The notes: a model not told the origin generated them from the letters alone. Shown: positions 22,590-36,452, counted from the first letter of the stretch. The stretch: DNA of 64,000 bases from Apostichopus japonicus (GCF_037975245.1 NC_092573.1:25885265-25949264), one strand, 5' to 3'. Made by a program: numbers and translations.

Positions 22590-25500
22590 CCAAAACAGAA
22601 AAAGTGAAATTAGAAATTCTTAACAGGTTTGCATGAAAAGAAAAAAAAATCAATTTGAGAGAGAATAATACATAATTCCAATTTCTGGATTGTTGAATAA
22701 ACACCTAATGTGGAACCTGCAGTCAAAACAGTTGCCACAGTAACATAAATTGTAAGTTCTTTACTTTACATTGAAGGCTATTGCTGCATATTTGTGACTT
22801 TTAAGTCAATTTACCACCGGACCCCAAGATCCACCTCCAAGCATGCAACCTCGAGTATCCATCTAGCGTAGATGAAAGAAAAGAAAATGAAGACAACCAG
22901 AGACAAACTCCTGGAACGTAACTAGCCATTATAAATTTGATTAGATTCGTCAAAGTAATTCTATTTGAGGGTAAATAGCAAGAACTGATCAGAAATTGTG
23001 TCTTGATTAATTCTTCAAGTGTCAACTGGGAGGTAAATTGAATACAGATTTGTTTTCCTTAATGGACGGAACGAGTTATTGATTATGTATCATGGTACAC
23101 ATCAATTACTGCTTTTGTGCTATTAGCAAAGCATCAATCAAAATGTATGTGCGTGTGCATGTGTGTGTGTTTGTGTTACAGAGCAAGCCTTACAAGACAT
23201 TCATTGAGTTCAGGTAAAGTCAACTGCATAAACAGAAACTCAATTTAGAGTTTGATCGTCCCTCGGAATAGATGCTTTTGGTTTCGGTTAGTATTTTGTA
23301 TTGAAGATCCATATCTAGTCTGAGCTTCATTTTTAGATGAGTATTGTGTCCCAGTTTCCGGTTGTAGAACTCCCACAAGCTTCGTGAAAATGAAAATTTG
23401 TTGTGTTAATTGATTCACGGTCGATTTGAAGTTGTAATAGTTTCCTTGTTAAATTAGTGACATGATGTTAATGGTCTGTGTTGGTTTGTAGAGCATTACA
23501 CAGAGCATCAACCTAAACGTTGGAGTCCACTTGACATCAACTCTCTGCATGAAGAAACAGTACTACTAAAGTATATGAACACGTAGCCAATTTACCCCAT
23601 ATTTAGTACAATTTATTGTGTGTGATAATCTCATTCAAAATCTTGAAATTTTTCGATATACACACATGAAGTTTTGATATATCTGGAAAAGCTCATTAAA
23701 TATCAGCAAACTATGATGTAGAGTGTTGTGCTCATTAAAATTTTATATTTTTAGCCCTTAATAAGTTAACCCCTAATTACAAGCCCACATATATCATTTG
23801 AGTAAAGTGATACACTCAGAGAAGACAACAATACATTAAAAAAATATCACCTTAGGCCACAAACCTGTGTTCAGAGTGTCCTTGAAACAAAGGAATAACA
23901 TAAATGAAAATTAGGCAGTCACTCCCTTAATACTCCATCAATGTGCATAATTAGCTAATGTTTATTCATAAATGAAACTAGACTTAAGAAAAAACTTGTA
24001 AAATGGTCAATCTTTGATGGGAGTTGCAGCTATATTCATGTTCTATAATGCCCATTAGAGTGATTAGGATGATGTTGTTCCTAGTTTTCCATATACCTTT
24101 AAACATTTTTCAGTATTCATGACCCATTTTTGATATTCAAAAAAGAAGTTTCCTGGTACTTAAGTCAAAATTATAGTTAGTGTTGTGCTATATCGCCAAT
24201 ATCGGTTATGGCCGATACCCGATATTCAATCCCGATTTCCGCACGATACTGATACCGATATTAGGGTTTGCACAACTCACAGACACTAACCACTCGCATA
24301 ACTCTCATTTGCGGAATCCTGTTAGTAAATAAGTTATTAAAAGGATATGTGCGTATTCTGTCACACTAGTCCAGTCCTAACCTCTTTAAATTGATATTCC
24401 AGTGAAATTCATCAGAATATCAATCATTCCGGATACGAGAAATGTTTTCCCCTGGTAGGCTACAGTAGGCTACTTGACATGATTGTATGCAGGCATATCA
24501 GATATTACCCGTTTGGAAAGGCCTAGCCGACGGTATCCATGTCAGACTCGAAAACAACTGTGCCTGCTTCATCTGAAAATAGTTGAAATCTAATCTACTT
24601 TCACATACACATGTTTCCCCTTTCGTGCAAAACACAAGGCTTTAAGTAGAGATAGCAAGTTGAAGCAGTCAGATTTCATTGCAAAACCAAGCATGGCTTT
24701 GGAATTAAAGAGGAAGGCCCAGGTTCGAATCCCGGTGGAGGCTGGAAGATTTTACACTGTTCTGGATTTTCCTTCTCATTACGTTTTCAATAATATGTGT
24801 ATATGAAGATTTTAGCTGATACTGTCTAAAGGTATTAATAACTTTACAAAATTAAAAGTCCATAGATATGTAAATAACCATTTTATCTCAGTGGCTCATT
24901 AAGGACCAGTTTGTATCATATTGAATCAATTAAATATAATTAATTAAGTAGCTTTGATATTATTCGCATACAGTTTCAAACTGACTTTGACTGGCAGTTG
25001 TTAAGTTTTACAGAGCTACAAAATTTGGAGTAGTTACACTGAGTCCAAATTCTGTACAAAGTTCAAACCTGATCAAATATGAATTTTATATTTGAACAAA
25101 TATATGTAAAGAAATGGTTTTTATACAAGTTTCCAAATCAGGTTGCCGTAATCTTCGACCGGGGAATAGTCAATGAAAATGAAGTTAAACCAGGCAATTA
25201 ATACAGTGTGGCCTCTTAAAACACGATTTCAACACTCATTTCGAAAGGGAAATCAGGAAATACACACTGAAGAGGCCATTTAGCATATCAAAGAAAATAA
25301 ATCTCCAGTATACAATTAATTCCTCAAGTTTCTATATTTTAGAGCAGTCTATGATTTCAATACGTACACTTCAGAATAACATTCTAATATGAACTCTTCC
25401 CCTAAAAGGAGAGCCTTCCATGAAGTGGTTGTTTTTAAAACTTTGAGGAAATGCTTGGCAAATATCAGCAGTTGATGTTATCATGGGATTTACAGTATTT

Positions 25501-26280
25501 ACTGAAGGCCACATGGGTTCTACTGGTCCCCTCAGAATGTACCATCCATCCAGTTTAAACTTGTTAGGTTTAAAGAAATTGACAAATGTAACCAGTGTGT
25601 AGGCTAGCTAGATCAGAGTGCTCATATGTATAGGAGACAGGCAAGTATTGGGGGTGTTTAATGAGATTTGAATAGTTCAATGATGAGGAGGAGGACAACC
25701 ATGAAACCAACAGAGCTCTGTTTTCCCAATTCACTGGAGCTCATGTCGTCATGGCAATGGTGTCTAAATGTCTGTCTATCTGTCAAAGTCAGTTGACAGA
25801 TCAGTTTTCTTACCATTTGTCGAATGTTTAGCTATATCTAAAGCTGTTTGTTGCATGTTAGCAGGGTGATTATTAAAGCTGAACTAAACACTCACAGCAG
25901 TAGTAGTACTGTGATGACATTCTCTGTTATTTTATACGGTCTCAAGATTCAAAGTTCTTATGTTTCTTGATCAAATCTCAATAAGTACTTCCGTTTGCTC
26001 CTCTGCTACATCTAAACTCTGCTTAAATTTTCTTACTGTAGCTCTCAAAAGTAAGTTAGTTGGGTTTATTTGTCTTAATAGGTACTAATTAACAGTCAGT
26101 TGATCTGCTTCTGCTAATTTAGAGTATCTCTCTCATCATTTCCATTTCCCTCATTCTTCCAGGGCTGCTATTTATTATGCAAGTGATGTTTGTTATTATT
26201 CTGGACCCTCTAGCAGTACTTATTAGAAAACTCATAATGCAGCCTTTGTCCTTGTCCTGTAATTACAAGGTGATTAATAA
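22590..26280. other. Intron sequence with small repeat relics
   Basis: Contains a TG-rich microsatellite (about 23150-23176). At about 24180-24290 there is a palindromic CGATA-rich block (GTTGTGC ... GATATTAGGG ... GCACAAC) that looks like a small MITE or hAT-type end pair without a clear target-site duplication. No supported gene. Confidence 0.35.
24690..24745 (+). mobile_element. Possible truncated tRNA-derived SINE
   Basis: GGTTCGAATCC at 24722-24732 is a perfect pol III B box within a nearly complete T arm (CCAGG...CCCGG). I could not find a good A box upstream, so this is at best a truncated SINE or a decayed tRNA. Confidence 0.35.
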
Positions 26281-26287
26281 TCATCAT

Positions 26288-26368
26288 CTCCCTTCTTTCT
26301 TCCCTCTGCTGTTCTCCTTCCCTTTCCCTCTCCTCTGTCTTTCTCCCCCTACCCCCCCCCCCCTGGGC
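26288..26368. repeat. Pyrimidine tract ending in a C run
   Basis: About 80 bases of mostly C/T on the + strand ending in a run of about 14 C at 26351-26364. Low complexity; the overlapping frame 26177-26437 is not credible as a gene. Confidence 0.6.
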
Positions 26369-26439
26369 TGTTTATACACAGGCAATAGTAAAATAAAGAG
26401 GATTTTTTCCTTATTAGCATCTATCCTTTTAAAGTAGAA

Positions 26440-28940
26440 AAATGACTAATAACCTAGGGAGCATACAGTAGATGATTTTCACTAAATATTTTGCATGCTT
26501 AGGTACTAATTTAATGTGAATTGTAAAAAGGTGGAGAATTATTGTATAAAATCAGTCACACAACTCTCATTTGTAAGTTCAGTCCTACATTTCAACTCAG
26601 CATTATCATCCTACATAGCCTAAAGGTGAGTACTAATCTGGTGATTGAAAATAATCATGAATGAATGGCTGAATGCCAGCTTTAAGGGTGAACAATTAGA
26701 TAATATTTTGCTTATATCTTCAGTTTATAACACATTTTCTCTACCCTGATCAAATTTGAGCAATATTCTACAGAACATGCAAGGAATATCTGACTGTCGA
26801 CTGCTTAAGAAAAAAAAGAAGAAAAAAAATATATAATTTTGAGGTTACAGTTGAAGCTGGCTGAAAGCTATGTGTTGCATAGCTCAAACCATGTACTGCT
26901 ACTACTACTTACTACTACTGTAATTCTGTAGGTGCTCAATACTACATTAATTGTGCAAATGTAAAAAGCCTGTGGGCAAACCTGTCATGTCTCCAACTCG
27001 TCAATTGTAACCGAGTGAATTTTCAGTCTAAGAATACATGGGACCCATGACAATGGGGAAAACTCAGTGCGGGGGCAGTTTTAACCAGGGAACCCAAGTT
27101 GAGCCTCTAGGATTGTTAACGCTGCCTGCTGTATCAGACGCACTTGTACAGTATGTGCTGAACAGCCATCCTCTTCTCATCTTCTGAGAGAAAAACACTA
27201 ACTTGGTTAATTGTAGTCATATGTAAAGCTGCATTTTGCATTGGGTTGCACTGTTTTATCACTCTTGACTGGCGGACATGCACCCTTGATTGTAGGAAGA
27301 GATACAGTATATACTGTACAGTTTGCAACAGGACAGAGTCTGCTCCAAATTACCGTCTGATTGAAAATAAGATTATGATAAAAAAGAACTTGAAATTCAT
27401 CCAAGATTTCAAACTGAACAAAAAGTGTTCTGTTGTCGGCGTGTCAACAACAGAGCAGGCCATAGATGATGTCCAACACTATATGCAGTCCTTGACAATT
27501 ATATATGTGTGTATAAATCATGGTTCAAATGTTCTTGTTTCTCATTGAGTTTTGTATTTGCATCAAGGAGGGTGACCTAGTGGTCTGTATGCTAGACTAC
27601 AAGTACCTCAACCACTCTGCTCGACGACGAGCCTCTGATAATTAAAGGACGTTTTATCCTCAAAAACTAGAAACGGTAGAAAAAGGACAAGCTGAACTGC
27701 CCTTATAACGGTCAACAACATAATTGGAATCATTATAGTGTCTTCAGTCATCCTTTAAAGGCTCCACAAACATTGAGACAAAAATAGTCAGTGGCTCTTC
27801 CGGTTCTTACAACACTCGAGACAAGAAAAGACAAAACAAGACGAAGATGCCTATTTGCATGTACTTCTGCGCTAACATATAAAGATACACATCGTACCTG
27901 TAGAAGCACTGAAGGGAAACGTCGATTTCTGCCTTCGGATGCTGCAAAGTCACTCCATGATCGATCGAAGAAGTAACCCTATACTTTAGAAGAGCCCCGG
28001 CTTGTTTGCAACTTTTGCCATTTTCAGTGTACAGTAGATGTCACGTCGTATTAGGACAAGACACTCCATCTGTAGCGCACACGTTCATGTGATTAAATCA
28101 GCCGAATGTCTGCATCATTTTCCAACCCAGTCGGAATTATTCGATAATGTTTTTCGCTCTCTCTCCTCGGGTTCTGCATTAGGTCTGATTTCTCTAGATG
28201 GGAAGTTTTGAGGTTGAAAGTGAGTGATTGAACGGCCTTTTTCGGCTGTAGATAAATCTTTATTCCTGTCGAATAATGTCTTCTTCTGCAGTATAGTGCT
28301 TTTGATGTTGACAGTATAAACCCAGGTAGATGTTTTTCATTTCATCTGAGGCAGATCTGTGACTCGGTGATGGTTCTACAGACCTAGAAAGCAAAGTGCT
28401 AGCTTTTATCCCATCGGTTCCTAGATTTGTTGATAGTGAAATCACAGGTAGAGAATGTCTCTCTCTCCTACAGATTTTTAAGGAAATAAAAGGTGCATAA
28501 ACAGTAATGAAATTTATACTCGTTTGGACAAGTTTCTACTTGCCAAGTGTTTGAATCATACCAAATAAATTCCTACTAACTAGTTGTTCATTCATTTGAT
28601 GTAACTTATTCCCATTATAGTTAAATCAGTTCGACCAATAATTTTAAATAATGCTACAGCAGCTCGTTTGGACAAAATTTACTGGACATCTGAAACCAGA
28701 TGCAAGCCATTGTTCTATGTCCATCCAATCATTCTCTGTTCCTTGCAATTTACCTTCTAAAAGGATTGTTTTTCGTAGATCTAAAACTGTAACTGTACAT
28801 GACAAAGAGATTTATAAGAACCTTGGTCAACCAGTTGTGTAACAAATATTTTTGCATTGTTAGTATCTATGACACTGTTCAATGTCACACTGTTTGAGAT
28901 ATGTAAATATGGGTTGTTCATGGTTGGTAGATTGTGTGTA
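26440..28940. other. Intron sequence without supported genes
   Basis: AT-rich with a possible truncated SINE head near 27572-27605 (TGACCTAGTGG, one mismatch to a pol III A box, no B box). Frames of 60-100 codons (27134-27548, 27791-27976, 28651-28842) match no known family. Confidence 0.4.
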
Positions 28941-28950
28941 CATATATGAA

Positions 28951-29120
28951 GATGACCAGTACATGTACTACTGACTGTAGTATAGTATAGGATGACCAGT
29001 ACATGTACTACTGACTGTAGTATAGTATAGTATAGTATAGTATAGTATAGTATAGTATAGTATAGTATAGTATAGTATAGTACAGTACAGTATAGTGTAG
29101 TATAGTATAGTATAGTATAG
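28951..29120. repeat. 40-bp duplication plus TATAG pentanucleotide microsatellite
   Basis: GATGACCAGTACATGTACTA and the following 20 bases occur twice (28951-28990 and 28991-29030). The second copy runs into about 18 units of TATAG, interrupted by TACAG and TGTAG variants near 29081-29098. Confidence 0.8.
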
Positions 29121-29490
29121 GATGTGATTTAGTGAAAATAAATGCATGTTAATGTAACAGTCTGATCATGCAGTGTCCAACTATTCAAGTACTATAGCAT
29201 GTACTGTACTGTACTCTAGTTACATTTAGTGTACAGTTATTAAAGTAGCTAATTCTAGATGCTGGGTTCTAGTTCCATTAGGGGCAGTGCTTTAATGAAG
29301 CTCAGAGTGTGAGTCAAGTTAATTCATAATGAAACCTGGGCTTAAAATCCCTATCTTTAAACAGCTCAAGATGAGCGGCAGTGAATGCATTGTGGGCTTG
29401 TGGGAGGGGGGGGGGGGTGGAGAAGATGAGATGCTGCGTACTGTAGCATCTTATGCATACTATACATGCAAGGTTACAAGTAATCATAAA

Positions 29491-29910
29491 ATCCCAATCA
29501 TCCCTTTTCCCATCTCTTCCAATCACCCCTCTTCCGATCACCCATCTCCCAATCACCCATCTTCCCATCCCCCTCTTCCAATCCACCCTTCTCCCAATCA
29601 CCCCTCTCCCAATCACCCCTCTCCCAATCACCCCTCTCTCAATCACTCCCCTTCCAATCACCCCTCTTCCAATCACCCCTCTTCCAATCACCCCTCTCCC
29701 AATCACCCCTCTCTCAATCACTCCCCTTCCAATCACCCCTCTTCCAATCACCCCTCCCCCAATCACCCTCTCCCAATCACCCATCTTCTCATCACCCTCT
29801 TCCAATCACCCCTCCTTCAATTACCCCTCTTCCAATCCACCCCTCTTCCGATCACCCATCTCCCAATCACTCCTCTTCCAATCACCCATCCTTCAATCCA
29901 CCCCTCTTCT
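29491..29910. repeat. 15-bp CT-rich minisatellite, about 28 units
   Basis: The unit is CAATCACCCCTCTTCC-like at 15 bp (AATCACCCCTCTCCC). Because 15 is a multiple of three, the array stays open in several frames on both strands. The + frames (29329-29919 and 29453-30082) read NHPSP and ITPLP repeats, and the minus frame (29314-29805) reads GVIGR repeats. None has flanking sequence typical of an exon. Two larger blocks of unit variants, around 29630-29700 and 29700-29760, repeat in the same order, indicating block duplication. Confidence 0.85.
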
Positions 29911-30159
29911 GAAAGGTAACAGAGTAAGGAACAGTGTGTGCTGTGTACGATTAGATATGTATCACTATTCAACATGTACAGTATCGCAGTGTTTAGTACT
30001 TTGTCATAGTGTACATCTTGCACATATATATGCAATGCCTGCTGTATCAGGTTATCACGGCCTTCCTTATCAAACACATTAATCCTGTTTTTGTAGGCAG
30101 AACGGTAGGATTCTATGATGTCATGTTCAGAGTAGATGAAGTCTTTATCCATCATCAGG

Positions 30160-31470
30160 GGAACATATTTCCATGATTCAATGGAACGAAGATCATATCA
30201 GTGGAACCTCTTGAGGCTCTCAAATCTATTCAGATTTCCGTTGATTGTTTGGGCCATTTGGTTGTGGTCATTAAAGTGCAGCGTATGATGATACAGGTTA
30301 TGGTAATTATGGGGCTCACTCCTTTAGCAATGTCAGTATATGAGATTCACTCATGTTAGAAAGTCTTTCATTTCTCTTTCATTTCCTCCCTGGAAGGAAA
30401 TATGATATTTAGTGGAGTGGTTTTATGTTGAGCTCTACTTGGTCAGTTTCCTGCTTCGTTGCGGAAAATGCCTATTCCTAATTTTTTTTGGATAGCAAAA
30501 CAGAAAGATGGGATGGTTGAAAAAACAAATTTGATATGATGAAGTACCTAGTGATAAGTTGTATAAAGGTCATGGTTATTGCTTTAAAAAAAGAAAAATT
30601 GGGCACATTCTTTTATCTGCTACTGTTCTATATTTTACTGCCACCAGTTATTTTTTTGCTTCTCATTACCTGTCTAAATAAACACTCCTAATATGTGATG
30701 TTCAGGCAAAAAGTTTTGAAGGTTAGAATATGGAAAAAATTTCTTTTGATACACATTTTTAACAATATTTAGCATTGATGACCTTCCAGTGTTGAAACAA
30801 CATCCCTAGGCTACTAATATGATTTTGAAATGAACCAGTCAAATTTTGTGACTTCCTCATGGTTACGTCCAGTGGCCGACAATGTGATAGTTATATCAAA
30901 TGGAGATACAATTATTCCACACTGTTAGTTGAAAACCCATCTCAATATTCTGTCCTCCTTAACTCCAGATATGGTTGAGTGAATTTAGACTGTTTTGACT
31001 GGCTAAACACCCTTGATTTACCCCTGGAATGGATCACAGAGGGTGTGGTCTGTGACGTCAGAACAGAAAATGTTCATCAATTTTTGCGTCTAGTTTCTTA
31101 TTTTAATCTTCAAGTTTTACTTATCCTTAAAACCTGATACATTTGGAATGTATGCTTAGCTTCATTGAAGATTTCATCAAAATGCAAGTTTTTATCTAAG
31201 AAGTAGAAAAACAAAATTGAAGGAAAACAAAAGCATTTGCTACAGAAATTCTGTGAGGATCATTCATTTGCCAGATGCATTCACAAAATATCATTAAATT
31301 AAAAAAAAAAAAATCATATCTTCACCGTACGAAATGATATGAGGATGTAGTTTTTGACCTATAGGTGCAGAAAATTGCCTGCAGTTTCATTCAGCAAACA
31401 ATTTCAGCCAATGGAATATACGCTGAAGTAAAGTGTAGATCTCTTGTTCTAAGCTCTTGTGTCATAATCA
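30160..31470. other. Intron sequence, nothing recognised
   Basis: AT-rich sequence with an A run at 31300. No open frame of interest, repeat or RNA gene was recognised. Confidence 0.45.
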
Positions 31471-31475
31471 GAGGG

Positions 31476-31573
31476 TAAGGTAACATTGTGTTATCTGTAG
31501 GTATTTTATTGTTAAGCTGGGATGTGGATTAACTCGAGGTGAGGTAACATTGTGTTATTTGTAGGTATTTACT
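31476..31573. repeat. Short direct duplication
   Basis: GGTAACATTGTGTTAT(C/T)TG followed by TAGGTATTT occurs twice about 60 bases apart. A G-rich tract follows at 31580-31615. Confidence 0.6.
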
Positions 31574-31738
31574 ATTTAGGGAGGGGAGGGGGGTGAGGTT
31601 GGGGGGAGGAGAGGATGAGCAATATTAATACCTCTCTAAGTGTGAGTTGCAAGAGGTTATTCCTTGACTCATGATATTTGTGACAGAAATCAGTTCCACG
31701 TCACATCTCCGTTATGTACGGTTAAAGTCTGCATGCCC

Positions 31739-31954
31739 CTTTAATTATGGTATTTATAGCTCAAACGTATATAAAGAAAATAAGATAGATTCTTAGAATA
31801 ATATTATTTATATAACTTAAAATAAACAAAGCTCCAAAGAACACAGACATCAAATGACCTCTTTAATAATGGCATTTATTGCTCAACGAAAATAAACAAA
31901 AAATAAGATAGAATCTTAGAATAATATTATTTATTACTTAAAATAAACAAAGCT
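31739..31954. repeat. 122-bp tandem duplication
   Basis: Two AT-rich copies begin at about 31741 and 31863. Both contain ATTCTTAGAATAATATTATT-like sequence (the second with one change) and end AAAATAAACAAAGCT. The offset is 122 bases, with small indels. Confidence 0.75.
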
Positions 31955-31999
31955 ATGTACAATGAACTGACAGACACCAATTCACCAGGATAATTTAAA

Positions 32000-34160
32000 A
32001 CAACAAGGAAAAGAATGGTTTCATGTATATAGCATTAGCATACAAGTTAACAATGAATGGAGTTTAACTTGAGGAAACATTTAAGTGAAAAGAGATAGAG
32101 AGAGAGCACACGAAAAAAGAAACTAAAAAAAAAGAACCTGTGAAATTGCAAATAACTAAGTACTGGAAAAAGACTGTGTTGTAAATGTATGCCTAGCAGG
32201 ATCATCTTCATAGGCAAACTGGGATCATCTGGAGATTAGACAGAGATTGGACATGGACAGACATGCAGTCAGTTCGATACACTGAAAACTAAAGGAAGAA
32301 TTAAACATGAAATAGAGGGTCTCATGTACATGTACCATGATTGCTGTGTTGAAAATCCACGACTATGAACCGATTAAATGCTGCAGTGGATATTGCAGAA
32401 TTATAAAGCAAAAGACCTTATATTTGATTTATTTTCCCTGAAGGAAAATGAAGCATTTGAAGCATAAAATAAGCTTACAAGAAGACAGATTAAAGGAACT
32501 TCTCTCTCTCTTAATAATGTTCTTAAACTTGATGAATGACGATGTCAGAAGACATCCAAGTTTCTAATCAATTACAATTTTCGGCAGAGGCTTGCAAAGT
32601 GCTGCAAGTTTGTTGGTAGTATAAACTAGTCATTGCGTTTTCATTGGATTCAAGTCATTAACCAATATTATGTGGAAGAAAGGTCTGTTTAGAGGTTGGG
32701 GTTACCTCACTACCTGTAACTCAAACCAACTCCATTCCTTAGAAGCTTTCTAGCACCCCAACTCAGGGGGCCTGGGGACTTAGGTCCCTCAATTTGATAC
32801 CGGTGTGATGCTGCCACAGGTTTCTATTCAATTGGAATACCAGGGATAATTTCTCTCCCTGCCTCCAACCCAACCCCCCCTCCCCTCCACCAAGTCTCAT
32901 GTGTATGTCAGGTTACTTGCTTTCTATAGCCACAGCATACAAGACATGCTATCCACCAGTGGTAATTTTTTCTCTGATTTTTTCAGAGCTTTCCTATAAA
33001 TAGATGCCTTCATATAGAAACTTACCTCAGTTGCAGATGTTGAGGAATTGCCATCTAATTATGAAATGATGAAATGTGTCAGTCAATCTAGTGGTTATAA
33101 GTCTGCGGTATCTAGTACTTCCCTATCTCTGTCCATCTAGAGTACGTTAAGAGAGACAAACCCTGAGAAACACTTGAAACTCTCCAAGGGTTATTGTATC
33201 TCTCTGAGTATTTATCTTTAGGGCATCTTTTAGGAGGATCAGCAGAGTAATATTGAAGTTCATTAAAAAAAAATCTGTCAGAAAATATTGATATAAACAG
33301 TAATAGTCAAAATTAAAAAAAAGTATAATAACATATATCTGAAGCATGTTGGGATTACATGAATGGTTAATTTAATGGGCTGCTTAAGGGGTACAGCAAG
33401 TTTGGTGTAAACAGAGATTAAATTTACTACATTCCAAGTTGATTTGAAAGCATCGAGTATGTTGAGAAACAGATGGATTGCTTTTACACTGATTACAACA
33501 AACCTGTGAAAGCGTCAAATTTAATAACAGCGGACTTAGAGGACTTTGTAAAAGGTTACAATTTTATGGTGGTAATTATCCTTTAGGTCATAAACAGCTA
33601 TTAGTAATAAAGATCCCCCCCCCCCACCCTCTCATGATGAAGCTGCATTATAAACCTTCTGGTACTTTGTCCAAAATAGATTTCTGAATCAAACAGATAC
33701 AATAGTCCATTTTGCTATGTACAATAGTCAGCATATGCGTATACTGCCATGCAGTCCTGTGTATGTCACATATAACATGTATGCCCCATCTATCTACTTT
33801 AATGAACATTTTAGGATATGAAGAGTTTAACATTTCTCGGCACATTTGAATGATCGTTGTTAAAAGATTACCTGTGATTACAGTTAGTAAGAGAACTTTT
33901 AAGTTGTGATATTTTGGATCTGTCATGTCTTTAAAAGCTCAATTGTGACAAGATTGATCCATTTGTCAAATTTTTATTTCTCTAATTTAAGCAGTTTGCA
34001 TGTTTGAGGTTTGAATTTTCAGTAAGCTTCAGTAGCTGGAACTGTTCCAGATCACATTTGGGCTTTTACTTTAATGACTATTTGTGTGTAGATCTGAAGA
34101 TTATTCTATCATTATTACATTATTCAGGTGACATTTCAAGGTTGTTTATCATGATCTGAT
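32000..34160. other. Intron sequence, minor repeat relic
   Basis: At 32194-32218 the words CCTAGCAGGATCATCTTCA match CCTAGCAGGATCTTCTTCA at 40539-40557, so both may be fragments of one dispersed repeat. The rest is AT-rich with short C runs (32871-32885, 33616-33625) and no gene. Confidence 0.35.
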
Positions 34161-34443
34161 TTCTGACCTTAGAATGGGTAGCCAAACCATGACATTTAAT
34201 GGGCAGCTCACGAAATATGTTGGCAGAATCTGCAAACTAATGCTACTTTCGAAACAATGTTTAAGAATTTTAATTGTTCATTTTGTACCACATAAACATG
34301 TTCTATATAAAATTTATTTTACACTAGGCATTTTGAAATGTTCAGACTGCCAGTGGGGGAGGTGGATGAGAGGGGGTGAGAGGAAGATGCTTGATGCTTG
34401 GGGGCTCAAATCTCCCCCTCTCCCAGAAGTGTACATGGTTGCA

Positions 34444-34664
34444 CCCCTGATGTAGCTAGATAATGCTATGCTTGTTTGGTCAGCCCTGATGTAGCTTGAT
34501 AATGTTACGCTTCCAGTCATCCCTGATGTAGCTAGATAATTTATGTTTGTTTGGCCATGCACCCCTGATGTAGTAACTAGTAACCAGATGATGATTGGCC
34601 AATCAGATGTAGCTACTGTACTGTAGATAATGCTATGCTTTTTTGGCCACCCCTGATATAGTAG
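34444..34664. repeat. About 40-bp tandem repeat of CCCTGATGTAGCTAGATAAT
   Basis: CCCTGATGTAG recurs at 34444, 34484, 34521 and 34563 with a diverged unit near 34649. Units include ATGCTTGTTTGG words and vary between 37 and 43 bases. Confidence 0.7.
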
Positions 34665-34979
34665 TATAATAGTTATTGTTATGTTTGTAATCTATTTTAT
34701 ACTGCTTTGTTGTCATGGAAATCATTCTTCATATGAACTCTTAAGAAATGTTGATGGAGGTCCATGTCAACAACAGGAAATTGGATATAATTAAATACAT
34801 CCAAGTTATGCAATAATAATAGATATATGCTATCTGCTGTCCTAAACTTAATAATTTTCATCTTTACGAAAAACTGGTTTTCTGTCAAAGAAATGTACAT
34901 TTAACAAGCCCAAGGTTTGAAGTTTTTGTAAAAATTTATGTAGCTTGAAATTGTTGTAAGTGTTCTGTCTAACCACAGC

Positions 34980-35197
34980 TGTGTGTGCTTCGAAAATTCC
35001 AACTGATTGTTCTACAAGAGTTTAAAACTCAACCAACACAGGAACAGGATGTTGATGATTCTGATCCCAAAGTTGATGGCAAACCCGATATTTTTGCCCT
35101 TCAAACACCAAGGATGCCGTTGGCAGTTTCACGGTGTCGGCGAGCTTATGGTAATTTTGATGGTAAAGGATGGAGCATAATTGATGTAATTGAATAA
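34980..35197 (+). other. Unidentified open segment with exon-like start
   Basis: An AACCACAG at about 34971-34978 could be a 3' splice site. From there one frame is open to a TAA at 35195-35197, about 70 codons. It has a balanced composition with an acidic patch (QDVDDSDPKVDGKPD) and a basic patch (SRCRRAYG). It looks more protein-like than other intronic frames but I do not recognise it. It could be a terminal exon of an overlapping gene, a decayed retrocopy, or chance. It is not part of the TNFAIP8-family frame. Confidence 0.2.
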
Positions 35198-36452
35198 TGC
35201 CAGAGGCAATTTTTAATCAGGGTTCCATATCACAAGAAAAAAAGATAGAAATTTAAAAAAAAATGTATATATATTTCCTGAAAACTGGAAATTCCAGTTG
35301 TGGAAAAGATCCTCTGGACGTTGGCAGTCTGGTGCACTTTAAGAGAGAGGAGACGGAAAGAGGAAATGGAAAGAAATGAGATAAAAACAAGGATTTGGGA
35401 GAGAAAGATGAAATGGAAAAAGGATGTGTGTGTTTGAGGAAGTGACAGAAAAACAAGGATTGGATTCACAAATATTGTAAAACACCAGCAATATGGTAGA
35501 GGAAATGCAATCAGTACTTTACACTAGAACCTGAAATGGAATGAGGGGAGCGAGATCAACTGGTCCCTCTCAATCAAAGATGCTGGGAAGAGAAAGGGGA
35601 GTTGAAAAAGGACATAATGAACCCTAATAAAATGCAACATTTGGCTGTAAACAATTGTCTAAGGTACAGCATAACCTATATTTACAGAGGAAAAGTTGAA
35701 ATATATTCCAGTGATCACCTGACAGATACAATATTGCATTCATTGAATAGGTTTAGCCTTGGTTTCACTATAGAAAACTGCAGTTTAAACTATGAAGTCT
35801 TTGAAAACTTGCAAGCAGTTGGCAAGATACATACCTTTAAATAATGCGGTTACTTGTAGGAGAATTCCAACTCCCAAGAAGCAGCAGGTGCATTGATTGA
35901 CAGATACTACTTCACATCGTTCCACTCATACCAAGCAAGGGAACATCCTGTTGTATACAGTCTATGCAGATGTATTCTTCTCGTAGGTATGTGCAAATGT
36001 CAACATTGAATATATCTTCTAAAAACATGAATATTCAACATGCCAGCAGGTCAAAGGTTTCTTCAATAGGGAGGTTGTTAGTTGTTTCAGCAGCTTGCGT
36101 TTCTTGAATCCGACTGTGTTATGAGCCCCTGCAAGCACAGAATGTTAATTCACAAGCTTGCCAACAATTTGATTACCTGTACATACATCTCCTCCCACAG
36201 GTAGATCGTACAAAATCATTATTTTCTTCTCAAAGTCTCCGCCGTGTTCTCAATGATATTCTCGCCTGCGGTTGCGTTAGCAGGTTCTTCTTTACTTCGA
36301 ATTGTACAGAATAACATTCTACTTTTGGGCATGATCAGCTCACCAAACTCATTTATATTCCAAATCAGCCTGCGAGTTTGAAGTTGTCAGAGACCTTTTG
36401 AAATGTACAGAAGTTCTTTAGCAGGATTAAGGAAATAAATTTGTGTCCATGT

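Noticed and set aside
29314-30082. Three long overlapping frames of 163-209 codons
   Set aside because: All derive from the 15-bp tandem repeat, whose unit length keeps several frames open. No splice sites or unique domains.
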